Shown here in pieces: positions 1 through 7,558 of a stretch of 10,234 nt of DNA. The notes beneath the pieces are model-generated. The model ran no database searches and was not told the DNA's origin. It saw only the letters and a program-made list of their open reading frames with translations. Each line of letters starts with the position of its first letter. The stretch's first letter is position 1. Source of the DNA: Asterionellopsis glacialis (taxonomy: Eukaryota > Bacillariophyta > Plagiogrammaphyceae > Rhaphoneidales > Asterionellopsidaceae); the NCBI GenBank assembly GCA_014885115.2, contig WKLE02000560.1:1-10234 (forward strand), in the 5' to 3' direction. Made by a program: the position numbers and the translations under genes.

Positions 1-74
1 CTGAATCCTACAGCATTTATACATACGAAAATTATACAGAACTCCTGGCAGGTGGAATCTCATTTCACCCGAAA

Positions 75-100
75 GGTACAGGTACACCAGTACCTGTACC
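75..100. repeat. 11-bp perfect inverted repeat, GTAC-rich
   Basis: The arm GGTACAGGTAC (75-85) is followed by a 4-base spacer (acca) and its exact reverse complement GTACCTGTACC (90-100). It could fold as a tight hairpin. Similar GTAC-rich palindromes recur at 1005-1014, 1477-1495 and 7849-7880. Confidence 0.8.
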
Positions 101-124
101 GAATGAGCCATGTTCACAATTTCT

Positions 125-196
125 TCTCGAGTACAAGGAATTGTGACAAAGTTGGAATTGTCGCATTACTTTTTCGAAAGAAAAAAGTACTCGAGA
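125..196. repeat. 10-bp inverted repeat with 52-bp spacer
   Basis: TCTCGAGTAC at 125-134 is exactly complementary to GTACTCGAGA at 187-196. The spacer is AT-rich. No flanking target duplication was seen, so a transposon origin is not supported. The function is unknown. Confidence 0.6.
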
Positions 197-256
197 GACT
201 TGCATAGCTTTTTTGGCGATTTGAATGCAGGGAGCAGTGGCTTATTGCATATAGAA

Positions 257-553
257 TTATAAGTATACTCGTAGTTTTTTTATTCCTGGTACCGGCTGAG
301 CCAATCTCGTAATTTCTTCTTGAGATTCAACAGATGCCTTGTTGCGCACAAATCCTTCAGTTTTAAGATAAACGACTAAGCCAATCTCATGGTTTATTCT
401 GCCGCTGGTATGGGCCAAAGAGACTAACAACAATTTTTCTCTGATGATTTGTATGCGTCTTGCTTTGAAGAAAAGATTGTCCCAGTGTTCAGACAAGCAG
501 CATATTTGCCCAATAAAGGAGTGCACAAGGATAGCAAGTCTCCGAATTAAATA
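257..553 (-). CDS. Exon-like open frame, unrecognised (possible gene fragment)
   Basis: The frame is open for 98 codons and ends with TAA at 257-259. It has no ATG near its beginning: the only start-like codon is GTG at 526-524, which is not a normal eukaryotic start. Immediately upstream the minus strand reads TTGCTTTTCTAG, a good pyrimidine-rich 3' splice acceptor, and the open frame begins right after its AG. The residues look protein-like, with charged runs (KARRIQIIREK) and a segment such as RNKASVESQEEITRLAQP. I do not recognise the family and found no convincing upstream exon within 560-1060. It could be a last exon, a decayed gene piece or a chance frame. Confidence 0.3.
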   Translation of the reverse strand, partial: YLIRRLAILVHSFIGQICCLSEHWDNLFFKARRIQIIREKLLLVSLAHTSGRINHEIGLVVYLKTEGFVRNKASVESQEEITRLAQPVPGIKKLRVYL

Positions 554-1067
554 CTAGAAAAGCAATAGTATAGATATCGATTGTACGTGTATGTGATTCT
601 TCGGTGGCAAAAATACCTCTAGTGAACGATTGGTGGAGATTTCATCGCTGGATCACCATACAACGTATTGATTACGTCGGTGATTCAGTTGTACTGTCCA
701 AAATTATATTAGAGGTATAGGTGCGCACCACACCTTTACGGAAGAAAATGAAACATTAATGATTCTATATTTTATAGGGATGAAACAGAAAAGACGACGA
801 CTGTTACATAGCATGTGTCTTGTCAGTTTTGGTAACCGATGAGAACGAGTTGTCTTTCGTAGTGTGTGCCCTAATAAGTTCCTGGAGATGCTCGCTTTGA
901 ATCCTCTTAGGAGACACCAACAACAAAAATCGTCGTCGCTTACTTCTTTAAAGTGATCACATTGTGCGTTTTGAACTTGAATGAAATACTAATTACGTCC
1001 AACAGTACTAGTACCGTACAAGGTGACCTTAGAAGAAAGCTCTCTTGAAGATATTTGCATGTTTTTT
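554..1067. other. Intergenic region, no gene seen
   Basis: Both strands were read and no convincing coding frame was found. It includes the presumed 3' flank of the minus-strand sulfotransferase gene. A GTACTAGTAC palindrome lies at 1005-1014, and a weak 9-bp inverted pair (613-621 and 710-718) is present. No clear terminator or polyadenylation signal could be assigned. Confidence 0.5.
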
Positions 1068-2327
1068 TTAGTCCTCCAACGCTGCTCGAGCATTCAGAAG
1101 TTCTGCATTGGGACCGAGTGTATATCCAAACTCTTTCGTGAGATCCTTATCTATGTTTTGCTGAGCGTATTCCAGATCGATGGGGTCGATAGCTGAAAAA
1201 TCGTGAGGTTTGCTATATTTGTCCCATGCGTCAAGCAGACCAGTACGGTTTTCTTCCTTCCCATGTCCTGGACCAATTTTGGAAGATTCAATTGCATAAT
1301 GGAATTTGTTGTGTATCATGACGCCACCTACACAATCACATATTTGTTTGATAGTGTCTTCTGCATAAAATACCAAGTCCTCAAATCGTACCATCAAAAA
1401 AGGATATTTGGCTTTCTTGTAATACCCATTCAAAAACTGGTTCCATACATGTACAACAGAATCATATTCTATAACTCCTGTACCTGTACGGTACCTAGCT
1501 TTTACTGATTGTCCTTTCCTTTCATCGAATAGATTCGGGCATCTCCGTATATGTGGCCAATTCAATGTGTAAGAGTGTCGACACATACTTTTCATCCAGG
1601 AATATGGGTCACGTACAAGGACAATAGGGAAATATTTTTGTTTATCAATGTTGGCTATGCTGTGTCTTTGATCAACTGTATGATTATTACGGAATTCAGG
1701 CATAACATGTTTACCCCAGTTCACTTCCCATTCCATTCCCCATTGCTGCATATCATTTGGCCGTGCTTTCTTCCTCGCTGGTATAGCACAATTATCTGCT
1801 ATAAGATCGTAAAAAACATTTGTCCCCGTATTGAATAATCCTGATGCGCCTACATGTCTATCTATTTCTGGGACCATAGTACGGTATTCCTCACATCGAT
1901 CTAATCCATATATTTTAGGATTCTCACCATATAGCTCTTTGACACTACTCCACTTGGGAACACGTGCAAGATCTTCCTCTTTTATATTCTGCCACGAATT
2001 TTGGTACAGAATTTTTACCAAATAGTCTTCATCTCTTGTTTTTGATGGTCCTACCTCATGCGCGTCTTGTTTTTCTGGCGTTTTTCTCTTTGTGGATGTG
2101 CTGTTGTTGCTATTAGCGTGCAATAACGAAGACGATGACGATGCAAGCGGAAATTTACCATGGTCGAAAGAAGATGTTGATAATTCAAATACAGAAAAAA
2201 ATGTAGCTGTCCAACACAAGGCAAAAATTCCGAACAATCCAATTAAAAATTCAAGATTGTGACTCGAACGGACTGTTCGTTTGCGTTTCAAGTTTTTGTT
2301 GCTCTTCGTCGTGTTTATTTTTGACAT
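1068..2327 (-). CDS. Type II membrane sulfotransferase-like protein
   Basis: The frame encodes 419 residues with no intron. It probably transfers a sulfonate group from PAPS to a glycan or other acceptor in the Golgi lumen. What is seen: a basic N-terminus (KRKR near 14-17), one hydrophobic span (about 25-49), a Ser/Asn-rich stem (about 50-100), then a catalytic domain. The 5'-phosphosulfate loop is probably GASGLFNTGTN (160-170). The 3'-phosphate site is VLVRDPYSWMKS (236-247), with Arg239 and Ser247 in the usual spacing. A following VRFEDLV segment (313-319) fits the family. Lumenal N-glycosylation sequons occur at N74, N75, N215 and N360. The start is the ATG at 2327-2325 (A at -3); the open frame continues 21 codons upstream, but only to a TTG. 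The acceptor substrate is unknown. The family call rests on motifs only; a non-catalytic P-loop relative is possible. Confidence 0.72.
   Translation of the reverse strand: MSKINTTKSNKNLKRKRTVRSSHNLEFLIGLFGIFALCWTATFFSVFELSTSSFDHGKFPLASSSSSLLHANSNNSTSTKRKTPEKQDAHEVGPSKTRDEDYLVKILYQNSWQNIKEEDLARVPKWSSVKELYGENPKIYGLDRCEEYRTMVPEIDRHVGASGLFNTGTNVFYDLIADNCAIPARKKARPNDMQQWGMEWEVNWGKHVMPEFRNNHTVDQRHSIANIDKQKYFPIVLVRDPYSWMKSMCRHSYTLNWPHIRRCPNLFDERKGQSVKARYRTGTGVIEYDSVVHVWNQFLNGYYKKAKYPFLMVRFEDLVFYAEDTIKQICDCVGGVMIHNKFHYAIESSKIGPGHGKEENRTGLLDAWDKYSKPHDFSAIDPIDLEYAQQNIDKDLTKEFGYTLGPNAELLNARAALED
1477..1495. repeat. GTAC-rich palindromic block inside the sulfotransferase frame
   Basis: The plus strand reads CCTGTACCTGTACGGTACC. 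On the coding strand it supplies most of the residues RYRTGTG (278-284 of the sulfotransferase), in a loop between the 3'-phosphate site and the next conserved helix. It resembles the intergenic GTAC palindromes in this window. Confidence 0.55.
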
Positions 2328-2887
2328 TGTTATTCTTTTTTTCGAATCGTGATGTTGGATTCTGTATTGGTAGGAATGCAAAATAAACAATGTTTCAGGT
2401 CAACAACTTCAAAGTACCAAAGTCCTCCCAATGATTCTTCGAGTGATACACGTCTTTTCGTATTAATGATCGGCAGGTGCGAGCATCGAGAAGCGACACA
2501 CAAACCCAACGACCACCTATATGCATATGACTAAAAGTTCAAAGAAATGCGGTTACTGTTTGTCGAATGGACATGGAAATGAGAAATGAAACATTTTTGG
2601 GACCAAAAGAGTACAAATACCTTTTTTCACTATTAGGTTCTAGCTAATACTCATATTGAATACTTGATGAAATAAATTCAAGTTTATGCTGTTGAGATGT
2701 AACAGTCAAAAATAACCCAATAAGGGAGTTAAATGCATACATACAATTTAAGTAAACCTAAAATGGATGGTCATTTCTGTCCGTTACACCCAACAAGTAG
2801 ACCCTCTAGAGTGTCGGCAGAATTTTGAAATATTGCCACTCCTAAGAGTAAGTAGAGATATCCTTACCTTTATATGAGTCCCAATCG
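2328..2887. other. Upstream region of the sulfotransferase, no gene seen
   Basis: AT-rich sequence between the sulfotransferase start and the left target duplication of the copia element. It should contain the sulfotransferase promoter and 5' leader, but no motif could be assigned with confidence. Short open frames here are not supported. Confidence 0.5.
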
Positions 2888-2892
2888 AAACC
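2888..2892. repeat. Target-site duplication, left copy (AAACC)
   Basis: AAACC lies directly outside the left LTR (starting TG at 2893) and is repeated exactly at 5970-5974 outside the right LTR. Five bases is the usual duplication length for copia elements. Confidence 0.85.
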
Positions 2893-3037
2893 TGAAAGTG
2901 CATTTGGTAAATTGATAATACAATCCAATAAATTATGAGACTGGACTATCCTACAGGTCTCAGAATTGGTCATAGAGCTCGTCATCCGGTCGGTTAACAT
3001 TTGGACTAGTCGTGTTTGTCTACGACGTAAACTTTCA
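2893..3037 (-). repeat. 3' LTR of the copia element
   Basis: 145 bp. On the plus strand it begins TGAAAGTG and ends ACTTTCA, so it keeps TG...CA ends. It aligns without gaps to 5825-5969 with 19 mismatches by hand count (about 87% identity). The best-conserved core is 2963-2996, including TAGAGCTCGTCATCCGGTCG. Confidence 0.9.
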
Positions 3038-3056
3038 CTCCTTCTCGAGTGAAAGT
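3031..3056. repeat. Hairpin-forming inverted repeat across the LTR/PPT junction
   Basis: ACTTTCACT (3031-3039) and AGTGAAAGT (3048-3056) are perfectly complementary 9-base arms with an 8-base loop that is most of the polypurine tract. The LTR edge lies inside the left arm. Confidence 0.6.
3038..3046 (-). promoter_or_regulatory. Polypurine tract
   Basis: On the sense (minus) strand GAGAAGGAG sits directly before the TGAAAG start of the 3' LTR. This is the expected place and composition for the plus-strand DNA primer in reverse transcription. Confidence 0.75.
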
Positions 3057-3379
3057 GATCGATGCAAGATTTTGTTGTTTATATAACTATACGAATTTTT
3101 CAAAATGTAATGAAATATAGTTGACATGAAATGCACATTACCATCCCATTAGTAGTTGTCATAGTATGCGGAATTGATCCATTCTTAGTCCTTTTATAAA
3201 AACATCCACTTGTTGTAACTTTGTGTCAGTTTTGGATACAACGACTCTATTGGGCTTGAGGAACTGTGTAAACCAATGAGTTCGAATTGTGTAGTGTTTT
3301 GATCTTGGGGTAGACTGTCCTAACTCTTTGTTTTGCCAATTTTAGTGTTGTCCTCATGTACAGCAGTTTTAAACATAGT

Positions 3380-3634
3380 TCAATAGTCTTCTGACAGTCC
3401 AACTATAAGTCCTACTGCTTTCATGAGTTCTAGGAATGGCAACAGAGCTCTCATTGCTTCTGATAGAGCATAATATTTGGCTTCGGGAGTACTCAAAGAA
3501 ATATAGTCTTGGAGTTTGGACTTCCAAATAACTGGGCAGTTGTCGTATTTTATTACATGACTTGATCTACTCTTGACTGATGACAGTTTGCTTGGATCAC
3601 TCTTTGTATGAATAGAGTCCAGAAAGGTTGGCAT
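3380..3634 (-). pseudogene. RNase H segment of the copia pol (part of the remnant)
   Basis: This is the longest intact piece of the RNase H domain, 84 codons open from an internal ATG. It carries CPVIWKSKLQ followed by LSTPEAKYYALSEAMR, the usual end of copia pol, where the conserved Glu-Ala-Glu is altered to Glu-Ala-Lys. Upstream (3635-3716) the frame shifts but still reads a matching YLKGTMDKGL...CYVDA segment. It is not a separate gene. Confidence 0.85.
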
Positions 3635-3716
3635 CTACATAACAGTCTATATTGAAGTCATTGGATGGATTAAGAATTAGTCCTTTATCCATTGTACCTT
3701 TGAGGTATTGTCTGAT

Positions 3717-4061
3717 TCATTCTAATACTATTTCTTGTGATTGTCTTGTATTGTGAGTGAATCTAGCACATTGAGAAGTAGCAAAGGTTATGTCTGGTCT
3801 AGTGTGACCATGGAGATATCCCATCATTCTGACAATACTGGCATAGTCACATTTCCCTTGAGGTGGTTCTCTGAATTCATCCATTGGTAGTGCACCGTAG
3901 GCTGCAGGAGTTTGCTTTATTGGCAAATGTCCAATGCTTAGGGCATCAAATATCCTTTTAATTAGTCTGTGTTGAGTCAGGGTGACTGTTCTCTTTGTTT
4001 CATCCTGTTCAATGTGGACTCCTAAGAAACCAGTGACTGAGTTTTCAACTTCAATTTCCAT
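3717..4061 (-). pseudogene. Reverse transcriptase C-terminal segment (part of the remnant)
   Basis: 114 open codons downstream of the nested insertion. FLGVHIEQDE, VTLTQHRLIKRI, TPAAYGALPMD, YASIVRMMGYL and RPDITFATSQCARF are in the order normal for copia reverse transcriptases. The frame is undamaged here, so this is the best-preserved part of pol and the best query for assigning the element to a lineage. Confidence 0.88.
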
Positions 4062-4081
4062 TCCTTTGTCTGCTAGTCCTT

Positions 4082-4086
4082 CAAGG
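4082..4086. repeat. Target-site duplication of the nested insertion, left copy (CAAGG)
   Basis: CAAGG sits immediately before the TG that opens the nested insertion and is repeated exactly at 4404-4408. Confidence 0.85.
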
Positions 4087-4403
4087 TGAAGTACACTCCC
4101 TGTGGGACACTCTTGAGGATGGTTGATTATTGTGTGGACAAGCAGACAGACTCACAAGTTGCAATGGCAAAAGAATTCTTATTTCCCAGATGTTTCAATT
4201 GAACTTCACTTGAAGATTGGCATTCGGTCAGATGGCCAGATGTTCTTTGAATCTTGGAACTTCTGTTGGATCTTCTCTATCTTAAAACTACAATTATAAA
4301 TTAGCTTATAATTTTCATCACCAAATAAGAGTCTTCTTTTCTTTTGTGTGTGGATTGTCTGATTGTTGTGTTGTGCCACTGTCGACACTAGCGGCATAGG
4401 GCA
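4087..4403. mobile_element. Nested 317-bp insertion, probable solo LTR
   Basis: The segment begins TGAAGTACAC and ends TAGGGCA on the plus strand, so it has TG...CA ends. It is flanked by a perfect 5-bp duplication (CAAGG). It lies inside the reverse transcriptase just after the YVDD box; removing it with one duplication copy brings the two halves of the domain back in frame across the junction (DEFL joined to EGLAD). That makes the boundaries very secure. The ends share only TG/CA, not longer terminal inverted repeats, so an LTR left by recombination between the two LTRs of a retrotransposon fits better than a DNA transposon. It is not the 145-bp LTR of the host element. Its orientation is unknown, and the 66-codon open frame within it looks accidental. 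Confidence 0.82.
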
Positions 4404-4408
4404 CAAGG
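4404..4408. repeat. Target-site duplication of the nested insertion, right copy (CAAGG)
   Basis: Exact second copy of 4082-4086, directly after the CA that closes the nested insertion. Confidence 0.85.
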
Positions 4409-5814
4409 AACTCGTCTATCCATTCTGGCTTTGGTGAGAACAGTAGTGTATCATCAACATAAGCCAAACAAATAACTTTGTCCAAGACAAATAGACAAGG
4501 ATCAACCCAGGTACATGATGTGAAGTGTAATTCATTTTTGAGCTTGGTTTTGAGATGTTGGAAGAAGTTTCTTGGTGCTTGTTTAAGGCCATAATCCTCG
4601 TGGCATTTCTACAAAGACACCACTTGTTCCTTTTGCTCTTTACTTAAAGGATCATAATCTGGATCTTTATCTATTGGAGAATGTAAGAATGCACAAGTGT
4701 AGTTGACTTGCTTTGTTGATAGGACAAACATAATGGATATAACAAGTATTAGTCAGACTGTTGTCCAACTGACTACAGGTGCAAAAGTGTCAAAGTAATC
4801 AACTCCTTCTTGCTGCATATCTTCTTGTACACAGAAACATAAATTTAACTTCCACATCATTTTGTTGGGAAATCTTTTACACTTGAATGCTCAGATAGAA
4901 GTTTAAATGTTCATCGAATCTTCTCTGGGTACTTCTTCCCATGCATCCATGAGATCAATCAAGGTATGAAGTTTGAGTTCAGCAGCTTTCCAGTAGCTGT
5001 CAGAATAGGGACCATTCATTGCTTCTCCCCCACTAGGATTGTCTTCAGCATTAGCTTTAGCAGCAAAAGCTAGTGGGTGCAGGTCCTCTAAAGTATTTTC
5101 TTTATGATCAGTTGTGTGGAGTAAGTGCCATGATTCCATTGATTGTTCATCCTTGGATCTGAGTGCATCAACTGTTGTGTCTATCTCAACATAGCTAGCT
5201 GTTGTTCATTGAGGCATCCAACTCGTATCTTAACTTTGGAATCGTTTCCATTATTGCTTGATTATGAGACCCATTCATCTCTGAAGAAGTGTTGTGGCTT
5301 CTTAATGGGGCAACCAGTATGTGTAGGAAGTTCAGCCTCTGTTCTGGAATCAGAATCACTTGTAGGAGTGAATTCATCTGCTGGATTGTCTTCATTTTCA
5401 GGATAAAGTTGTGGATCAGGGTCGGGGTCCTGATCAGGATCAGGAGAATTGGCTTCCGCTTCTGTATCATGTCCATCATGTTCATGAGTGGCACCGTCAG
5501 GATCAGTTTGTGGCAGTGGTATATGGTATCACAACATCAGTTGTCTCGTCTCCCTTTGTTGAGTTGGAGCAAAATTTCGTTGATTAGCAGGCTGTTCTGC
5601 ACAACAATGATAGTGGCTGTTCAAGACGGAGCTGACAACAGCGAAGAGCTTCTTGTAATCGTTGAGCTTCGAGATCATTGTCAATCCATTCCAGATCCAA
5701 AGGTGGCAAAGTGGTTTCATTTGGATCGGCGTAACATTCTAAAGAACTTTGCACTCTAGGCGTTCCCATGCCTCTTGGTCAAATTCGTCAACGTTGAACA
5801 AACCACCGGATTCA

Positions 5815-5824
5815 GCTCATAACC
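5815..5824 (-). promoter_or_regulatory. Primer-binding site, methionine half-tRNA type
   Basis: Directly after the 5' LTR the sense strand reads GGTTATGAGC. Its complement GCTCATAACC matches the anticodon arm (CAT anticodon) of eukaryotic initiator methionine tRNA rather than a tRNA 3' end. Drosophila copia and yeast Ty5 are known to prime from such internally cleaved tRNA fragments. Confidence 0.75.
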
Positions 5825-5969
5825 TAAAAGTGTAATTGGTATATTGATACTACAATCTAATGAGTTATGAGACTATCCTATCCTAAAGGTCTCGGAATTG
5901 ATCATAGAGCTCGTCATCCGGTCGGTTGACATTTGGACTAGTCGTGTTTGTCGACGACCTACATTTTCA
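5825..5969 (-). repeat. 5' LTR of the copia element
   Basis: 145 bp, same length as the other LTR. In sense orientation it opens with TGAAAATG and closes with CACTTTTA, where the canonical terminal CA has decayed to TA (the partner keeps CA). It should have carried the element's promoter, but no TATA box or start site can be assigned with confidence. Confidence 0.9.
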
Positions 5970-5974
5970 AAACC
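5970..5974. repeat. Target-site duplication, right copy (AAACC)
   Basis: Exact match to 2888-2892, directly outside the right LTR. Confidence 0.85.
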
Positions 5975-6608
5975 ACCTTGCTGATTTTTAAAAAAAAGCT
6001 ATGGATGAATGGAGGATGACACCAGACACCATACGACTAGGTCTACCTAGCCTAGGACCTACAACTATGATACTCTAGAGGGTTTCAAAGAAAACAAAAT
6101 ATTGGTTCACTGACACTGTTTTTTAATTACTTCAATATTGTTGGAGGATGTGAGAGAAAAGAGAAAAAGTACACCAACGGAAATAATTTGTTGAGTGCCG
6201 CCAGTTGCAGGGTTTAGCTGTGCCACGAATTACGTACTGCGTAGTAATCCAAGGTATATCCAACTCTTTAAACAGCACAGGCAAATCTGTCCAACGTACT
6301 AAGTTCGATATGCATCATTGACTAGTATGTCATTTAAAAAGATAAAAGGTATTGTCAAAGGGGTAAAGGTTTAGCACGGGAAAAACTATTTCCGTGTTCT
6401 ATCGAGAGCCATGTAAATGTAAAATAACAAGGGGAAAAAATTACATGTAAAAAGACAAGAGTTGTGTTTGTATTTTAAAAAAGGATTGATATAGCGTCTA
6501 TAATAATGATACTGTTATGAAATACACTCCATAGAGTAGCAACTAGATAAAATACTCTAATAATATACAATCCCTCTTGTTTTGTTTCTTTCTCCTAGTA
6601 ATGCAAGT
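5975..6608. other. Spacer between the retrotransposon and RPL12, no gene seen
   Basis: AT-rich sequence that includes the 3' flank of RPL12 (minus strand). Short A-runs and a CCTAGCCTAGG palindrome (about 6047-6057) are present. No open frame is convincing and no second LTR copy was noticed. A polyadenylation signal could not be assigned with confidence. Confidence 0.5.
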
Positions 6609-7228
6609 TTACTCTTCAGGAATTTCAACTTCACCATCATCAATTTGGGATTGAATGTCACGCGGTGATTCTCCATTGACAGAGCATCCAATGGAGTTAC
6701 AGGTACCCAAGATTTCCTTGACGGTACCGGCAAGTTTACGGGCCATGGAACGATCACGCATTTGACGAGCAATTTCAATGACTTGATCCAAGGTGAGGTT
6801 ACCGTCGTGCTTGACATTCTTTTCCTTCTTACGATCACGGACGGGTTCGTTCAAGGCCTTCATGACCAAGGAGGAGGAGGAGGGGATCATGCTGACACTG
6901 GCTTGACGGTTGACAACGGTAAGCTTGACAGTGACATTCAAACCCTTCCAGTCCAAGGTAGCCTTTTGGATATCTTCACCGACCTTTTTAGGAGAAAGAC
7001 CAAGAGGACCAATCTTGGGGGCAAGAGAAGATGCAGCAGCAACTTCACCGCCAACGGTACGCATAATTACTGTAGAGAGGAAATAATATATCAAGGGAGG
7101 GTGTTACAATGGTGAGAAGAGATATCGTTGAATCGTTTATCGAACAATTAGTTCACGTTGCATCTCGTTGCATCAAGCGACATGGTTAACTTACCGATTT
7201 TAACGTCATCGGAAGGAGGAGGGCCCAT
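6609..7228 (-). CDS. RPL12: Ribosomal protein uL11 (60S L12), two exons
   Basis: This is the cytosolic large-subunit protein that forms the base of the P-stalk and the GTPase-associated centre with 28S rRNA. Exon 1 is 7228-7195 (34 nt), the intron is 7194-7070, and exon 2 is 7069-6609. The joined frame gives 164 residues, against 165 in human. Family residues run throughout: [16 protein letters not shown] (about 30-45) in the N-terminal domain, and [38 protein letters not shown] and an acidic tail in the C-terminal RNA-binding domain. The spliced N-terminus [16 protein letters not shown] lines up with the family's IKVVYLRC strand. The start ATG at 7228-7226 has ACC just upstream. An ATG-less frame reading into the intron from exon 2 (to 7094) is not the real start. 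It is divergent from the acyltransferase gene at 8192. Confidence 0.96.
7070..7194 (-). other. RPL12 intron, 125 bp, GT-AG
   Basis: The donor reads G|GTAAGTT and the acceptor TTTCCTCTCTACAG|TA, with a pyrimidine-rich tract before the AG. It splits the codon of Val12 after its first base (phase 1). Splicing here joins the start codon in frame to the conserved body of uL11. Confidence 0.93.
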
Positions 7229-7558
7229 GGTGTTTACAGACGATGTTCAGAAAGAAAGTACTGACTACGACAACCCTTTATTGATTATGCTAATCGATAT
7301 GAAAGCTTGCTTGTTGGATAGCTAGCAGAGAGCGTACGAGTACGCTATTTTTCGCCGTGAGAGAAGCAAGGAAGGGTCGGAACTTGGAAACACTTCTTTG
7401 ATTTTCTCGACAAGGCCAACCAGCCGCACAAAGCATGAAAATCCATGCATCTCAACGCGCGCGGTTCGTGCATTATGTTCTCTTCTCCAGTAACCAGTAA
7501 GCCAGTAAAGTTCATTTTCAATACGGATAGATGAACAGACTCAAAGTGAGTTGATTCA

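Larger units (their letters stand above)
1..256. other. Left-edge spacer, AT-rich, with inverted repeats
   Basis: No convincing coding frame was found. The stretch holds two perfect inverted repeats, listed separately (75-100 and 125-196). It could be the 3' flank or an intron of whatever the exon-like frame at 257-553 belongs to. Confidence 0.4.
3138..5810 (-). pseudogene. Decayed copia pol: integrase-RT linker, reverse transcriptase, RNase H
   Basis: In sense order: an acidic linker with Asp-Pro repeats (about 5810-5200), the start of the reverse transcriptase domain (about 5139-4860), the FDTFAPVVSW stretch (about 4790), a catalytic LAYVDDTLLFS box (YVDD at 4461-4450), the FLGVHIEQDE region (about 4025), and RNase H with CPVIWKSKLQ and LSTPEAKYYALSEAM (about 3540-3450). 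The likely native stop is TAA at 3140-3138. Damage includes frameshifts in the linker, stop codons such as TGA at 4755-4753 and two near 4890-4905, a deletion and frame change between MPRG (about 4606-4595) and YGLKQAP (about 4593-4574), and the 317-bp insertion at 4087-4403. No gag, protease or integrase catalytic core is present. It cannot yield an active enzyme. Confidence 0.9.
2893..5969 (-). mobile_element. Ty1/copia LTR retrotransposon, CoDi-like, defective
   Basis: The element is 3077 bp and is read on the minus strand. It is bounded by two 145-bp LTRs and flanked by a perfect AAACC duplication. In sense order it has the 5' LTR (5825-5969), a primer-binding site (5815-5824), a decayed pol (5810-3138), a polypurine tract (3046-3038) and the 3' LTR (3037-2893). 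The reverse-transcriptase-before-RNase-H order and the residues identify the copia superfamily; resemblance to diatom CoDi elements is from memory. Gag, protease and integrase are absent, so it could not move without help. About 13% LTR divergence (19 of 145 positions, no gaps), many stops and a nested insertion show an old copy. Removing the nested insertion and one duplication leaves about 2755 bp, roughly half of what I would expect for a full-length element. Confidence 0.9.

Noticed and set aside
613..718. 9-bp inverted pair (atacctcta / tagaggtat) as a possible MITE
   Set aside because: The arms are short and do not extend, and no flanking duplication is present.
2328..2390. 21-codon N-terminal extension of the sulfotransferase frame
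   Set aside because: The extension begins at TTG, not ATG. The ATG at 2327 has A at -3 and gives a basic N-terminus followed by a signal-anchor span.
4087..4403. Reading the nested insertion as a DNA transposon or MITE
   Set aside because: The two ends share only TG/CA and no longer terminal inverted repeat, while the 5-bp duplication and TG...CA ends fit an LTR.
4206..4406. 66-codon minus-strand open frame
   Set aside because: It lies almost wholly in the nested LTR-like insertion and is not part of the reverse transcriptase; no motif was recognised.
5143..5759. Plus-strand open frames of 87 and 156 codons opposite the copia linker
   Set aside because: They are antisense shadows of the Asp/Pro-rich pol linker; the minus-strand reading matches the element's structure.
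6762..7115. 117-codon plus-strand open frame opposite RPL12
   Set aside because: It is the antisense shadow of a highly conserved ribosomal protein gene.
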